A stretch of DNA of 62,000 nt, taken from assembly GCF_001949145.1 (NCBI RefSeq), contig NW_019091411.1, positions 1,383,563 to 1,445,562 of the forward strand, in the 5' to 3' direction. The notes beneath the pieces were generated by a model. The model saw nothing but the letters and a program-made list of their open reading frames with translations, had not been told where the DNA came from and made no database searches. This DNA is from Acanthaster planci (Eukaryota > Echinodermata > Asteroidea > Valvatida > Acanthasteridae). A program made the position numbers and the translations under genes. Shown in pieces: positions 1 through 12,841 of this stretch (within the stretch, counting starts at the first letter, position 1; every line of letters starts with the position of its first letter).

Positions 1-137
1 TGTCCACTGGTCGATGGCAACTGACTTGCCACTTGTCCTCTGTATTTCTGTTAATGTCCACTGGTTGATGGCAACTGACTTGCTACTTGTCCTCTGTATT
101 TCTGTTAATGTCCACTGGTCGATGGCAACTGACTTGT
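1..137. repeat. 54-bp tandem repeat (minisatellite), about 2.5 copies
   Basis: Copies begin at 1, 55 and 109, each opening with TGTCCACTGG; the third breaks off near 137. The copies differ by only a few substitutions, so the array is young or homogenised. It may continue left of the window. The period is a multiple of three, which is why one frame stays open across it (each unit reads MATDL...VNVHW). I see no codon-like conservation and treat the open frame as accidental. Confidence 0.9.
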
Positions 138-611
138 CAACACTCCTAAAAAAATCAATTCAACATCACAACCAACATGTATTGTACCTGATCTCCCTAT
201 CATGTAGTGTGGACGAGTACCTGATGTCTAACGTTACACCATGCTCAGCCAGGCTTGTTTTGATCTCTTCAAACCTTGCCTCTTGCTGATGGGCATTTCC
301 CTGTAATCAACATGATTATGAATTAACATTTAGCATGATCCTGTAAAACTGGATCACAATTTGATTGGAATAAAATGCAATAATTATTTAGAAAATAAAA
401 ACCAAAAAAGGATTGTTCTAATTGCTTCTCCTTGGTTGACTGCTTCAGTGATGTAGGCACTACATAATGATGCATAATTAATACCCAATTGAAATGAAGA
501 AGTTTGATATTTCAAAAAAAGCAAGGTTACTTGGGAACAAAGCACGTGGGCAAGTCCATGTACGGCTGTGCTGATGGGGCAGACATTGCATGAGTGTCTG
601 AATGACCTCTG

Positions 612-869
612 GTGCCCTTCAGTTTGGGCATGCTGTCGGAATATTGCACTGGCTCACTGCCAAAAAACTTTGCCGACAAGAATCAACCAAACCAACTATT
701 GGAAAGACCTCCACAGTGTCAGATTATACTTTCAGAAGGGGTACAGACCACTATTTCAAGATTTCTTTACTGCCCCAGGCATTTCAAGAAAATTATGTCT
801 CTGTTATTGCCTGTCAGGCAAGGTGAGACAATGGCAGAGTATAATGCCAACTTGATGAGATTCATTTGA
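612..869 (+). other. Possible gag-like retroelement fragment
   Basis: An 85-codon open stretch ends with a segment reading RQGETMAEYNANLMRFI. This is loosely like the helical core of Ty3-type retrotransposon Gag proteins, where a Q-G-x-(M/T)-x-x-E-Y motif is followed by a hydrophobic segment. No protease, reverse transcriptase or zinc knuckle is visible nearby. The rest of 138-1276 holds no recognisable gene; it has a C-tract near 1075-1085 and AT-rich sequence. The similarity could be chance. Confidence 0.2.
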
Positions 870-1276
870 TAATAGGATTTAACTAGCCAGCCACAAACCT
901 GCGACTGTTATGTGAAGTGGTGTATGCAGGTCTTGGGTTGTGGAGTAGGGGCGAAATGGGATTTTTTTCCTGAAGCTGTCGACTTTTTTTTCATCCGTAA
1001 AAGATGTCTCACTCACTCCCGCCCTCCCTCCCAAAGGAGAGTGTAGTACCATTTCTAAAATCTGGCAATTTCAATCCCCCCCCCCAAAAAATCACAACGC
1101 GTCTTGGAGGGAAGGAAACCCCCCCCAACTGAATACCCCACTTTTTAGGCTCCCTGCTGAGAAGACCATTAAAAAATTAGACAACAAGAAGAAGAAACCA
1201 CTACCGAGATGATTCTTTAATTGGATTTGAACCCTTTTGCTGTTGTATCTGCATGGCAAAGCTGCCCTGTTCTTAC

Positions 1277-3193
1277 CTCATCCCGCCCCGTCAACAAGGT
1301 AATCCGTTTGACTTTTGTCTCTCTCCCTACCAGGAGCTCACACAGCCTCAGGAAGTTGTAGGTCTGGCTGGGGCTCCGAATGTACGGGTCTTCTACGTAC
1401 ACCTCCGTCACAAACTCATCTAGAAAACGGCCGAAGACCCGGCGGTAGCTGTTTTGCGTAGAGCCCGCAGCAATGTGAATTTGCTCGTGATATTTGCCGG
1501 CTGGAATGCAAGAATATTTCAGCAGTCAGACTTTGTAGTTGGTAAGGTTTCCTGCAAAAAAGTATAGAGGTTGGGATAATCATCGGGATCACGGGAGAAT
1601 TTCGAATTGAGTAATAACCACTTATGAATAAAAGTAGTCAGATCCCTGCCTGGGAAAATTTTGGAAAAAGTCAAGAGGCATTACATTCAAACAAAATAAA
1701 CCAATTCAAAGGTCTGTGTAAAGGCTATTTGTTCTTCAGTATACATGCATACAAACAGGCCAAATTAAAGGTACACATAATGAAATAGCATTTGTAATTA
1801 TTGCATCTTGTCGTCCACTGTACAACCCTGGGGAGGGGGCCAGTAAAAAGTAATTATGCTGCTTCTACTTGTAGATACCCATTGAAAGACAAACAATGAA
1901 CCATTGAGATCCTGCTAAAGTGGCAGACACTGAAGTTACATAGGTTTCCTCCAAAAATGTATGGGGTTTGGGATAAGTTACAAGTGTCCACGCAGTGAAT
2001 GCACATCAAATAATCAGGATCACAGAAAAACTTATAAATTGTGTAACAAGCATGCACCAGTAGGTGCTCAGAAAATGGCATTTCCCGAGTGAGTGAAAAA
2101 ACCTATCCATTTCTTCAAGAGAAGATACAAAGCCAGCAAGGGTCTTTACCATCTTTTTCTTTCTCAACGTGCTGCTTTATTTTCTCTGCTCTGTCCATGT
2201 AGTCACTCAGGCGAGTACGCAACGCTCGTTTCTTAGCCTCATCTGTTGTCACTGCCAGCAGAAATAGAGCAGAAAGAGAAAACATATTTTCTGCATCCTT
2301 CTGGCATTTTTGTATCATCTTGATGCCATTTTGTGGAAATTAAATACAAGTGAAAATGTGAAACTGGAACAGTTGACATGAGAACTAATCATTGTGCTTT
2401 CGACATTGCCCTTTTCAAACAATCAACTGCAAATTAGAAAGCAATTGGCTAATGGGAAAATTATCGGCAAATCATACATTAAGATTGACAGATCACACAA
2501 AGATTGGGCGATAGCACAGATCTGCGAACATTATCCAGCAGCTTACAATAGCCTAAAAAGTAAAACAAAAATTCAAAAAGGAAACAGCTCCATACATAGA
2601 CATCACTTCACACCGCATGTACAAACCCTATCAAACTGGTCTGAAAAATCTTAACCACCATGACCATATGGTCGCCAGGTCCCTAATTTCACCATCCATT
2701 TTCAAGTCTGATGAGTTTTCACAGTAAGCATGGTAAGTGGCAAAATAAGGGATCTCGTGACTATACCATCATGGACATTAAGCCTTTTCTCAGTACCGTA
2801 CATGCTTCCATATTTTCCCAGATTAATTTGACCTTTTAGTCACTTTTTTTGCTGTATCATATGATGGCTGATAAACCACTACAGGGAAAACTTAGTTAGT
2901 ATCGATAAGAACTCTTAAAAACTGTCAGAGAAACTCTAACCACAGCCTGATTATATTCCTAGACATGTTGCTCTTAATAAATACTCCCTGGTCTTAGCTA
3001 CATAGATGATGTCCACGATATTACAAATAGGACTGGTTCATTTTCCTCCTTAACCTTTTAAGACCTCCATGAGCAGATTCAGTCCTTCCTGGTAGCACAC
3101 TAATGCTTCAGTAAAGCGTGACTTCCCGTCCATCTCCACGGCTCTCTTCAGCACATTAGCAGCCGAGGCCTCAAATCCACTGGTGCTAGCCAT
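1277..3193 (-). CDS. MITD1: MITD1, MIT domain-containing protein 1 (5' part; 3' exons outside window)
   Basis: MITD1 is an ESCRT-III-associated protein that acts at the midbody during cytokinetic abscission: an N-terminal MIT domain binds ESCRT-III tails and a C-terminal phospholipase-D-like fold binds membrane. Three coding exons are visible, read from high to low coordinates: 3193-3055, 2251-2150 and 1500-1277, all with GT-AG junctions. They join to 155 codons with phases 1, 1 and 0. Exon 1 encodes the start of the MIT domain ([16 protein letters not shown], then [17 protein letters not shown]). Exon 2 completes it ([20 protein letters not shown]). Exon 3 begins the C-terminal domain ([20 protein letters not shown], then [11 protein letters not shown]). 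These segments align closely with human MITD1, which is about 249 residues, so roughly 95 residues are missing. I found nothing matching the human C-terminus between 1 and 1276, so the remaining exons should lie to the left. The start is the ATG whose context matches the human N-terminus. Confidence 0.92.
1540..2060. repeat. Two diverged copies of a dispersed repeat inside MITD1 intron 2
   Basis: The segments at about 1547-1625 and 1944-2060 share GTTTCCT(G/C)CAAAAA, then a TTGGGATAA block, then ATCAGGATCAC-type sequence and a shared tail (GTAATAACCACTTATGAATA against GTGTAACAAGCATGCACCAG, only partly alike). The second copy carries about 40 extra bases. No coding potential is evident. This looks like an old interspersed repeat. 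Confidence 0.45.
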
Positions 3194-4109
3194 GTTGTCA
3201 TCAATAACTGGTTTTCACTTTATTCATTCTGTTGCAATGGTTACAGGAACATCAAAGATGTTCAAAAGACAAATGTTCGTAACTTTGCAAACAAAGTGCA
3301 CAACTGATGGCCGGCTATATGCAGTACACAAAGTCGATTGAATGAAATTTATGGTGCACAGTGTACAGCGCCCTCAAGACTACATTTTCACCAAGTAGGC
3401 CTGCGCCTGCTGCCAGTTTCTTAGCGGAGTAGCACTTGTGCACGTGAGCCGAGTCCACAACTTGGGGGTGATTTCAAGTGGTCCCAGAACAGCAGTAGGA
3501 GCAATTTGCAGTGCTGTTTCTACGGCTGATTGGGTGCCAACATAAGGTCTTTTTGTTGGCTATTTCTCTAGAGTCTAATGCATTTTTTAGTGATTACCCT
3601 TCAGAGTAACTAAGCTTACAAAGTTACAGGCCTAGTGTTAATAATATGTACATCATATAGGCGTTACGTAAGACGTATGGGGGATTGTATATGCTGCTAT
3701 TACTATAGAACATAGAAGGGAGACCCATGATTAGTTTTTAGATTTATCTTGGTAGATGACTACTGCATCATGCTCAATAAGTGTAGGGTTGATGTGAGAA
3801 GAGGGCAGGGTTTTCAGCTTGAGGGAAATTGTGAGTGTTACCATGGTTACACGACGCGTCATTACATGCATAGTAAAAAGTCACATTTTTACACAATTTA
3901 ACGATTCAAAATTTTCAAAAAATAGGGTCAGTGCAATAAATTAAAGAGAACGTTGTCTTTGGTTTTTGGGGGGAATGACCGGTTTTACAAGATCAAAATG
4001 AGCAAAAAATGGGAATCCCCAAATACATACAATCCCCATAACAATAATAAACTCCATGAAACCACCTAACTCTTATTTTTTCCCTTACCATTCATAACAG
4101 ATTGACACG
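3194..4109. promoter_or_regulatory. Divergent intergenic region between MITD1 and the first GLA gene
   Basis: The 916 bp between the two start codons must hold the 5' ends of two oppositely transcribed genes. I see no convincing TATA box or CpG-rich block. A pyrimidine-rich tract ending in CATTCATAACAG at 4100 looks like a 3' splice site, leaving only ATTGACACG before the GLA ATG. The GLA promoter and first non-coding exon are therefore probably further upstream within this interval. The MITD1 transcription start should be just above 3193. Confidence 0.4.
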
Positions 4110-7100
4110 ATGAGAATCGTCTTGCTGTTTGTAAGCATATCACTGGCTGTGCCAGCAGGGTACAGTTTAGACAATGGTTTGGCTCGCACCCCTCCCATGG
4201 GCTGGAATCCATGGGAGAGATTCCGCTGCAATGTGGACTGTGACAAGGACCCTCATAATTGTATCAGGTAAAAAAAATGTCTCTCAAAATGGCGCATCAG
4301 TTTTTCGACTGGCAGAGTATGATGTTTAGCCTTGTTTATATTGGGCATTAGTCATGTGGCTGTTCAGTTTGAGACACTGAATATTAAAATCTTAATCTGT
4401 AGCCACAAAATAAGCCAGCCACATGTCAAGTGGTAGTGGTCAGGTAGTGTTGTTGGTCAATCTCTGCACGAATGCTTGACCTTGTTGTGTGATCTGTCAG
4501 TGTTTTCACCTTTAGATGATAGCATTTTCTTTCTTATACACAATTTTGGAAGATTGTTTCAAGAAAGGGAATTATAGACGGAGATTTCATACAGGATCAA
4601 CCGGTAATGCAATGCGATTGCGCCATCATGCTGATTGTCAGATCGCGCCCAACATAGATTACGTATGAGACCAGATAAAGTTCCATTCCTTTTTCAGTTG
4701 CTGTGTTATTAGATGCTGTATCTGTACAGTGGTCAACAAATGATGCTGTTAGAATCCCTGATATTTCATTTGGAAGTGCTGATCAAGTTACTTACCATTC
4801 AGCGAAGCTGCAAAAATAGGCTGCAAAGAACTGTGAGATATGAGACAGAATGCAATTGATCTCTTTAAAGCCCCATCCTTCTACTTACATTGGACTTACC
4901 CACTGACACTCTCTGCCATGCTAAATCACATATTCTTTCAATGTTGGCTTTCATTAGCACTTTGTAAATGGTGGACACGATCTACCTGCCAGATCACACT
5001 GAGCGATCAGTGATCCTGGTACAACGTAAATCTCTAATGTTTCCTATCTTTTTTTAAAAAGTCTGTCTTAAATGTGTATTGAAAAGAAAAGGTGATTGAC
5101 TGATGGCGAAATTATCAACAAATTGTGCAGTAAGGTCGACTCATCACTCAAAGATCAAATCAACTGCTCTGACTAATTCTGCTTTAAGCGTATCCTTCCT
5201 GAGCTGAAGTGCACCCCCAATCGGCAAAGGAAAGACAAGTGGTTACAAGCACGTTCTTGCACGCGTTCTGCATTTACGCAAAGACCATACATGCAGGAAT
5301 GAATTAGTTACACGTACTCAGCGTGCTCCGTGTCAAACGCGCATATACTTGTACCTGTGCATCCCATGCTACAGTAAGTACCAAAAAAAAACATGCCCTC
5401 CTTTCCGCTCGGAGTGGATTGCAAGGTATACGTTTTGAAACTTTAAGACATCAGTGGGCTTAACTTCAAAGTTAGGTACAGATGAAATGTACAAAACGAA
5501 AGTTAGGAGCTTAAACGTGACCTTGCTTTCAGTTAAATGTTGTCAGAATGCCTACTCATTACAAGGATTTGATTTCTTGAAGTGAGCAGCTTTTCATTCA
5601 AATGGCTGACATTGTAGCAGCAGGAGGCTACAAAGATGCAGGATATGAGTATATCAACTTGGACGACTGCTGGATGTCAAGGGAGAGAGATGCCCAGGGC
5701 CGTCTACAGCCAGACCCCAAGAGGTTCCCAAGTGGAATAAAGAATTTGGCAGATTATGTAAGAACCTTGATCTGTCCCTAACAAAATATTTGTGAAGGCA
5801 ATGCGTGGATATCCTCAAGTGTCTTCAGTCCATTACTGATAGCTTAATTTTGTCAGGTTCTTCTGTAACAAATAAGCATTTTGACAAAATTCAACTACTT
5901 GAAGTTCTTTGATTGAACTTGGGGGTTGGTTGACATTATGTTCTTATTGATTCTGCATGAATATTCCCAAGCTAATATCAAACGTCCATCGCAACAACTT
6001 ACGATGCTGTCTTCCTGTTATTTTTTATCCTTACATCGTCGTATGTGCAGCTACTGAAAGCAACCTCATCAGCAGGCTAACCTTGATGAGGATAGCTACC
6101 TGTCCCAGACTAGTTCAACCATCATTGTCTTACATGATGTGTTTGATTAGAGTTTATCAAACTGTGATACAATAATTCTGGATGGAACATGCTCCTTGCT
6201 GTTTGTGGATTTTACTGAGTCAGATGAGAGACCTGATCTGACCTTTCAATTTCAGAATGTATCCTTGAATTTGAAACACAGCGGAACGATTTAACTTAAA
6301 TGTTAGAGTCCATTTCGTGGATCTTGTCTAGTCTGTTTGTGAGCATGTGCATCATTCAGTCAGAAGAGTGCTGGTTGGTTGAAAACAGATGGCTCTTTGA
6401 TCCCATGATCCTCATATTTACTTCCGCAGGTCCATGCCAAAGGACTGAAGCTCGGCATATACCAAGACATGGGCACTGAGACATGTGATGGCTTCCCTGG
6501 AATTTGGGGTCACATTGAAACAGATGCTCAAACTTATGCTGAATGGGGCGTCGACTATGTCAAGATGGATGGTTGCCACAATTTGGGCCCCACCTTGTTC
6601 CCAGAGGGTAAAGAAAAGTGTTAGGACATCCTAGAGATATCATTTGTATTACAATTTTCAAATAGAATCCCTCCTTTAACGTTCCTCTCGGAAATAAAAA
6701 TCAGGAGGTGGCATGCAGTTCATAGGCCTAGATCTTGCTGTTGTTGCCAGGACCAAGTTTCTGAGATACTTTTGAAAAGGAAGATTATTCAAAAATTATT
6801 TATGATGCCTTTGATCCATGAAACACTGCTTTTTGGAATTGTGTCGATTTTCCATTTTTAAATTGGAATATTGTGGTTGTCATATGTTATATTTTGCCTG
6901 TTTATGTCTGATCATACCAACGACTTTTTTTTTAAATGTTCGAACAAAGGCATGTGACAAAGTTAGTATATTCATTTCCCAAACAGTCTTATGTGAGCAT
7001 CTGTTTGGTTTATTCCAGCGGACTTCTGGTAAATAATTTGTGGCAGGTTTCAGTTCTAGTGAGCATGGAGTTCAGTTGTGTACAGTGACATGATTATTAT

Positions 7101-10100
7101 TGTTCTTTCCTCAGGTTTCATTAACATGTCACGTGCTCTCAATGCAACTGGGCGTCCTTTTATCTTCTCATGCGAGTGGGGGCTTTATCAACCCAACGTG
7201 AGTAGCTGAATCTTTTCTAAATGTTCCCCTTATAAAGCAAGATATCATTATGATATTTCTCACTTTACTCCTTGATTCTCTCGCTGTTTTTCTGCCTTAA
7301 GTTGTAACTTGATCTGTTAAAAAGCTCCTTGTTTTCCACATTCACATGGATTTGTTTTTTTTTTTAACAAATGTAAAAACAAAAAGAATTTCTTCTTGAG
7401 ACCCATGCAGTGTTAAGAATTTAATGGCAATAACTGTTGTCAAAAAAATCGAATGCATTAAGCCAATATGTTACCCATCACAGATGTAATATCAGTACTT
7501 TTTACCCAGTGCTTTGCAGCTAAAGCTTTGGAGGGAAGCCTTATAGGCTTTCTTTCTTAGGGACTCAACCTATGAAATCCTGCATTATGCGAATGTCTTT
7601 CTGCTTGACCTGAGTGTTCCTAAAGTGGTTGGCCAATTCAGATCTACTTTCGTATTTGGCATCATAATAAATGATGTTGTATGGTACATGTATTTGGAGA
7701 GGGGGCATCGATGAAGATTGTTCAGATTTTATGACACATTTGTAGTGCTGCCGCAGTGGTCTAGTTTCCCAGTTCTGGAGTAGCAGATTATTAAAGAAAG
7801 CAACAGGCGAAATACTGTATAGATTTTTTGCAATCATAACCCAACTTGAAATTCTTGCGAGCAGCCAAATTATACAGATATTGCCAGACATTGCAACACG
7901 ATGAGGAATTATTTAGACATCCAAGACTCGTGGGTAGAAATGCTGTCTGTTTTGGATTGGTACGTCTCCAAACAAGATGACTTTTACAAGGTCAACGGGC
8001 CTGGCTCATTCATCGACATGGACTTTGTAAGTATTTTGGAATATCAGCTTCGCTTTTTCTCTTCCAGTTCCTCTGTAAAAGTTCTAAGGACAATATTTTT
8101 ACGAAATAGCCGTTCATCAACAACAACAAGAAAGTCAAACTTCAAAATTGCATGGCAAAACTTTTTGCAGAAAATGGTCGAGAAAAAGCGACTACACTAA
8201 TAAAATTTAATGTCCAAATAAAAGAAAAGGGAATGTGCCGTTACATTTCTGCATATTGTTAAAAAAATTGTTAAAAAATTGTTATTCAAAGAGGGTTCAG
8301 AAAGTGATGAAAAAAGTGATTAAGGTTAAACTGAAGGATACTGTTGTCTGTCCGATTCTTGTCATTTGAAGTTACAAGGTAACCCTTAAATGCCTACTAC
8401 TCAGTGATATGAAGTTAGATATGCCATAGAGGACACAGGAGTTAAAACTCGGGCACTTTAAAGTGTTCAGTGATCGTTGCTGCAGAGTCGGAAGAATAAC
8501 AGAAAACACTCCAAAAATGCCTGATTACTGCCTGCATCTCAGCTGGGCAAGCAAGTCCAGTAATATCCTAGCGATACTTGTAGTTTTTGGCTTGCAATTA
8601 AATACCAATTGCTGCTGTCACTAGGAAATAGAGACAGAGAAATCCCTGATAATAGACCTACTTTTGCCATCGTGAATTAACTCTTTTTACTTTGATACAC
8701 TGTTTCCTTATGCATGCAAAGTTTGTAATTCTGTTCGCTTCCCTCCAATACATCAGTTTCCAAAGAAGTGGTACAAATTTGGCTAAGACTGGCCAACAAA
8801 ATGTTGACTACAACTGGAAAACTAAGTTCATAAGGAACAAAATGAGCTATTTCATCACAGGGAGTGATCATGAAATCTTGTAAATTATGCATTTGTACAA
8901 ATGCCATAATAGAAATGATTCAGCCAAAACAAAACATCTTGTAAACAATTGGGCAATTAATTCCCAAAGTAACTCCTGATGAAAGCGTTCATTAAGGGCA
9001 GTGACCACACATGTATATTTAGGGCACACAGCGTAATGCAAGCAACTGCACAAGCATTACATTTGATGTTGTTATGAGATCATACCAAGCACCAACAAAT
9101 GCATGAATATTCAATTTCCTATCCCTCAGTACACAAAGTTTTAAGGATGCAGATTACCAGTGAAAAAATGTGGCGGTGATCACAGTGTACAAAGGGGTTT
9201 TGTGGTTGTGAAACAGATGGTGTGTAGCAAGCGCTCACTGTGCTCTGGCTATGGACATGCCGGGTATGCCAGAAAGTGGTAATCGGCCAGATATGATAAC
9301 CTGGGCAGTTCAAAATCCTTCCTCTGTGAATATGCTTAGGACAGGTTCAGATATGAATAATATTTGGACTGCTATACAGTTATATTCGAGTGTCCCCGGT
9401 CAAACTGTTTGCAAAATCTCATTGTTTGCATTTTGCAGTTGGTTGCAACTCTTGGGGCTCACATGGTCAGTGACATCTCATACAATATTTTAATGTGAAT
9501 GGTCCCCTCCATACTGATAATTGAAATTGGCTAACCATCAATACAACCCTGCCCCCAGGCTTGGTTCCAAATGGTCGACCAGATGGGCCAAATCATCCAT
9601 CATTTGGGTGGTTTTGGTTGTCAAGTTAATTGTCCATCAAACTTGCCCTTAAATTGACAGAAGTTATTTTCTTTGTCCAAGTTGGTGGTCGGAGACTTCT
9701 CTCTGAGCTTTGAGCAAGCACAGTCTCAGATGGCGCTGTGGTCCATCATGTCATCTCAGCTCATCATGTCCAGTGACCTCCGCAAGATGGACCCCAAAAT
9801 GAAGGAGATTCTTCTGAATTATGAGGTCATTGCCGTCAACCAGGATCAACTGGGCAAGATGGGCAGGAGGATCTACAATGTGAGAAACCAAATTGCATTG
9901 GATTTCATTCAATCTCGGGACAGCCAAATTTCATTTTACATTTATCTCCATACTGCCGCTTACCGTAGGTTTGTAATGAATGGTTTTTCTAAGAGAATGG
10001 GAAGGAATTAAATATGCATTCGTTTCTTATGACCCAAACATGGGCGATTCGAAATACAGTACACTATTAAGTGGTTGCCATAAAGATAGATGGCATTTCT

Positions 10101-10897
10101 TTCAAGTTAACAGTCGACACAAGTACGGCTGACTTGCCGCCGTTCGCAGACAACTCTAGGAAATGATTGATAGATCAGGAGAACTCTGTGCCTCACAAGA
10201 AAGCACCATATTAATCAACACTGATGTTCAATAAAACAATTATGAATCTTCTACCCAGACAAACAAACATTGTGAACAACTTCAGTTGCCTGTGCACTGC
10301 ACAGCTGTGAGTAGAATTTGTCATCCGTTTTCCATCATACACTGTAAGAAAGACACATTGTGGATCGCCATATTGATCTGAAATTTCCTATATATCGCGG
10401 AAGTGTCTGAAAAATGAGCTTTAAGAAGGGTCGCTATATAACATGCGTAAATATTTGCACAGATTATGTGAGAAAATTCTAGGAAGTCCATTTAAAGCAC
10501 TACGTAAGTTTGCATTTGCATCAAGTTTCACTTCTGAAGCAAAACAAATAGCTTGTTCTGAGCATGTGAATACTGTTGTTGTCTAGTTTGTTCTCATTTT
10601 TCTCTATAAATTTGTCGCCAGCGTGGCAGCTTCCAGGTTTGGACGAAAGAGCTGGACAAGGGTTGCTACGCCACTGTCATTCTAAGACGAGCCACCAACA
10701 TGCCACAGAACTTCACAACATCCATGAAAGGTCTTGGTTTTTCCGGGTCTGCCTACAGCGTTCGGGACCTGTTCAAGCACAGGGACTTGGGTGTGTTGGG
10801 GCCAACAGACCCTTTGTCAGTCACAGTCAACCCTGGGGGGGTGGTAATGATAAAGGCCTCGCCAATGGAAACTAAGCGGCATTTCAAAGTTTATTAG
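4110..10897 (+). CDS. GLA: Lysosomal alpha-galactosidase A-like enzyme, upstream copy (GH27)
   Basis: This predicted secreted or lysosomal retaining glycosidase removes terminal alpha-galactose from glycolipids and glycoproteins. Seven coding exons: 4110-4267, 5583-5757, 6430-6607, 7115-7197, 7865-8026, 9682-9879 and 10622-10897; they join without a frame break to 409 residues (human GLA 429, NAGA 411). Residues 1-19 form a signal peptide, followed by [19 protein letters not shown]. The nucleophile is D158 (YVKMDGC), the acid/base is D216 (NYLDIQDSW), and the substrate aspartates lie in NLDDCWMS. The residues matching GLA Glu203 and Leu206 are both kept (SCEWGLY), pointing to galactose rather than N-acetylgalactosamine. 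The ten cysteines expected in the catalytic domain are present, as are sequons at NAT and NYT. Oddity: the GPGGWNDPDM loop reads [10 protein letters not shown]. One junction (9682) uses AAG rather than CAG. The introns (507-1655 bp) hold nothing else I recognise. The ATG is chosen because it precedes the signal peptide directly. Confidence 0.93.
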
Positions 10898-12668
10898 AAG
10901 GGCAGTGCATAAAACCTTTAGTAGCTTATTTTGTTAAATTACTAACTGATTGCTGGAAAAGTGAGCTTGAACTTGTACTGAGGTCAGTGACTCAAGTGAT
11001 TGATTGATCTGTCAATGATGAACAATTAATGTACAACGTGGTTTACTGTGCAATCTATACATTACTTGAACTGTAACTTCAAATAGGGTATTGAAGGTTG
11101 GTTTTAACATTGATATGTGTGAATTTGGTTTGGATTGCAGATTGTACTAAAATGTGTTTCTCTGTTACTTTAAAGTGAGGTTAGTTTTAAGGTTTGTGTT
11201 CTGTGTACATTGAGTTCTAGCATAAATCAACATTTTTGTAAGTCTGAGACTTGCTTCTATATAACTTAACGTCTGTCAAGTCATTTGTGTCTTTTGTGTC
11301 ACTAGAGGATAAAAAAATTTGTGATTTGAGGAAGGGAATTTTTTGTTTTAATTTTCACAAGTCAGTCAAGAAGTATAACTCTGCACAATCCTGCTTTGTA
11401 TCGTTATTAATATCTGTTGTTGATAAGTGTAGTTTTTTGTATGCTGTGGTTTTGATATTCAGATTACTGTTGTGAAACAACTTGATTGTGTCCTGTGGAT
11501 TTTTTTACTTTAATCAATTGTTAGGTCAGTGATCATTTGAATATTTGATTTAACTGGTTGACTAATCAGTGAATTATTCGATTGTATATGTCAAAAACGT
11601 CAACTTAAGGCAGGGAGTTTAAGGTAAATTTAATATTGGGTATATTCATTAGGTTTGGATTACAGATGTTACTACATTTCTTTGCAACTTACAGGGAATT
11701 TTTCAAGGTTATTTTGCATGTTTCCTCGTATAATTTGACATTTCTTTAAGCCTGTGATGTTAAATGGTATGAATAACTAGAAATGACTGAATATCTATTT
11801 TTATAAGTGAAGGGAAATCACTTTCCAGAAGTCTTTCAAAAAGTATGTACCATCGTGCTTTATATCTTATGTGATTCCTGTCAATCAGGTGGTTTTTGTT
11901 AGATTCTGTATTTTTGATCAAATTATTGGTGTAACTTGTCAGAAGGTGACATTTTGTGATGTGGCCATGACTTAAAGGCAACTGGAGGGGGTATCCCTCT
12001 CCGTCCCTCGGACAGTTGTATTTTCATAGCCCCACACTTGTAGAGTCCTTCCTACCGTAACCTGTCCCTCCTCATTGCCATTGCTACCTCCTGCTTTTGT
12101 ACTTTTGATCATATTCCATTATGAAATAAACTTAGTTCATTTTGCACACATATTTATTTATTCAAATCAGGGTGTAGGTGTTTTTCTCTTTGCAATATAT
12201 CTTTTGTGACATGACCCAAATTTGTGATGTTGGACCCTAGCTGATGCCCCGCAATTTGCAAGATTTCAACAAACACAGACACAAAAAGCAAATACACCAA
12301 AATAAAAAAAAACCAAGACCATATGAACATACAATTATAAGAAAGAAACAACTTTAAATACATATTTTTTAGAAATGTGTTAATTGCTGGGGGGGTCAAT
12401 TGCCTGGGATATTACAAGCAAATTAATTATAATTCCATCTCATACTTTTTCATGCGGCTTGTTCACCTCCTAGATCCTCCCCCTTTTGTCGTCTTTATAA
12501 TGCCCAAGCGGACATAAATTATGTAGATTTTCCTATCTTCAAAGTTAAAAGCAAAAGAAGAAAGAGCGAAAAGTAACCACCTTATTTTTTTTTTGGCAAC
12601 GATTGTACGATCCCTTGAAATTGATAATATTATTATGAGCGCCGCGCGGCCTATGGGTGCACTGAACC
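10898..12668 (+). other. 3' untranslated and downstream region of the upstream GLA gene
   Basis: About 1.2 kb of T-rich sequence follows the stop codon. The first canonical AATAAA I see is at 12125-12130 (TATGAAATAAACTT), a plausible polyadenylation signal, followed by a T-rich segment. The rest, up to the first N run, holds no recognisable gene. Confidence 0.4.
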
Positions 12669-12841
12669 NNNNNNNNNNNNNNNNNNNNNNNNNNNNNNNN
12701 NNNNNNNNNNNNNNNNNNNNNNNNNNNNNNNNNNNNNNNNNNNNNNNNNNNNNNNNNNNNNNNNNNNNNNNNNNNNNNNNNNNNNNNNNNNNNNNNNNNN
12801 NNNNNNNNNNNNNNNNNNNNNNNNNNNNNNNNNNNNNNNNN
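12669..12841. other. Assembly gap, 173 Ns
   Basis: This is a run of unknown bases in the intergenic region. The left edge is locally GC-rich (GAGCGCCGCGCGGCC at about 12638-12652). I cannot tell what was lost. Open frames that cross the gap are artefacts. Confidence 0.98.

Noticed and set aside
7565-7891. 108-codon minus-strand frame in the upstream galactosidase
   Set aside because: It lies in intron 4 and overlaps the start of exon 5 on the opposite strand; no recognisable protein features.
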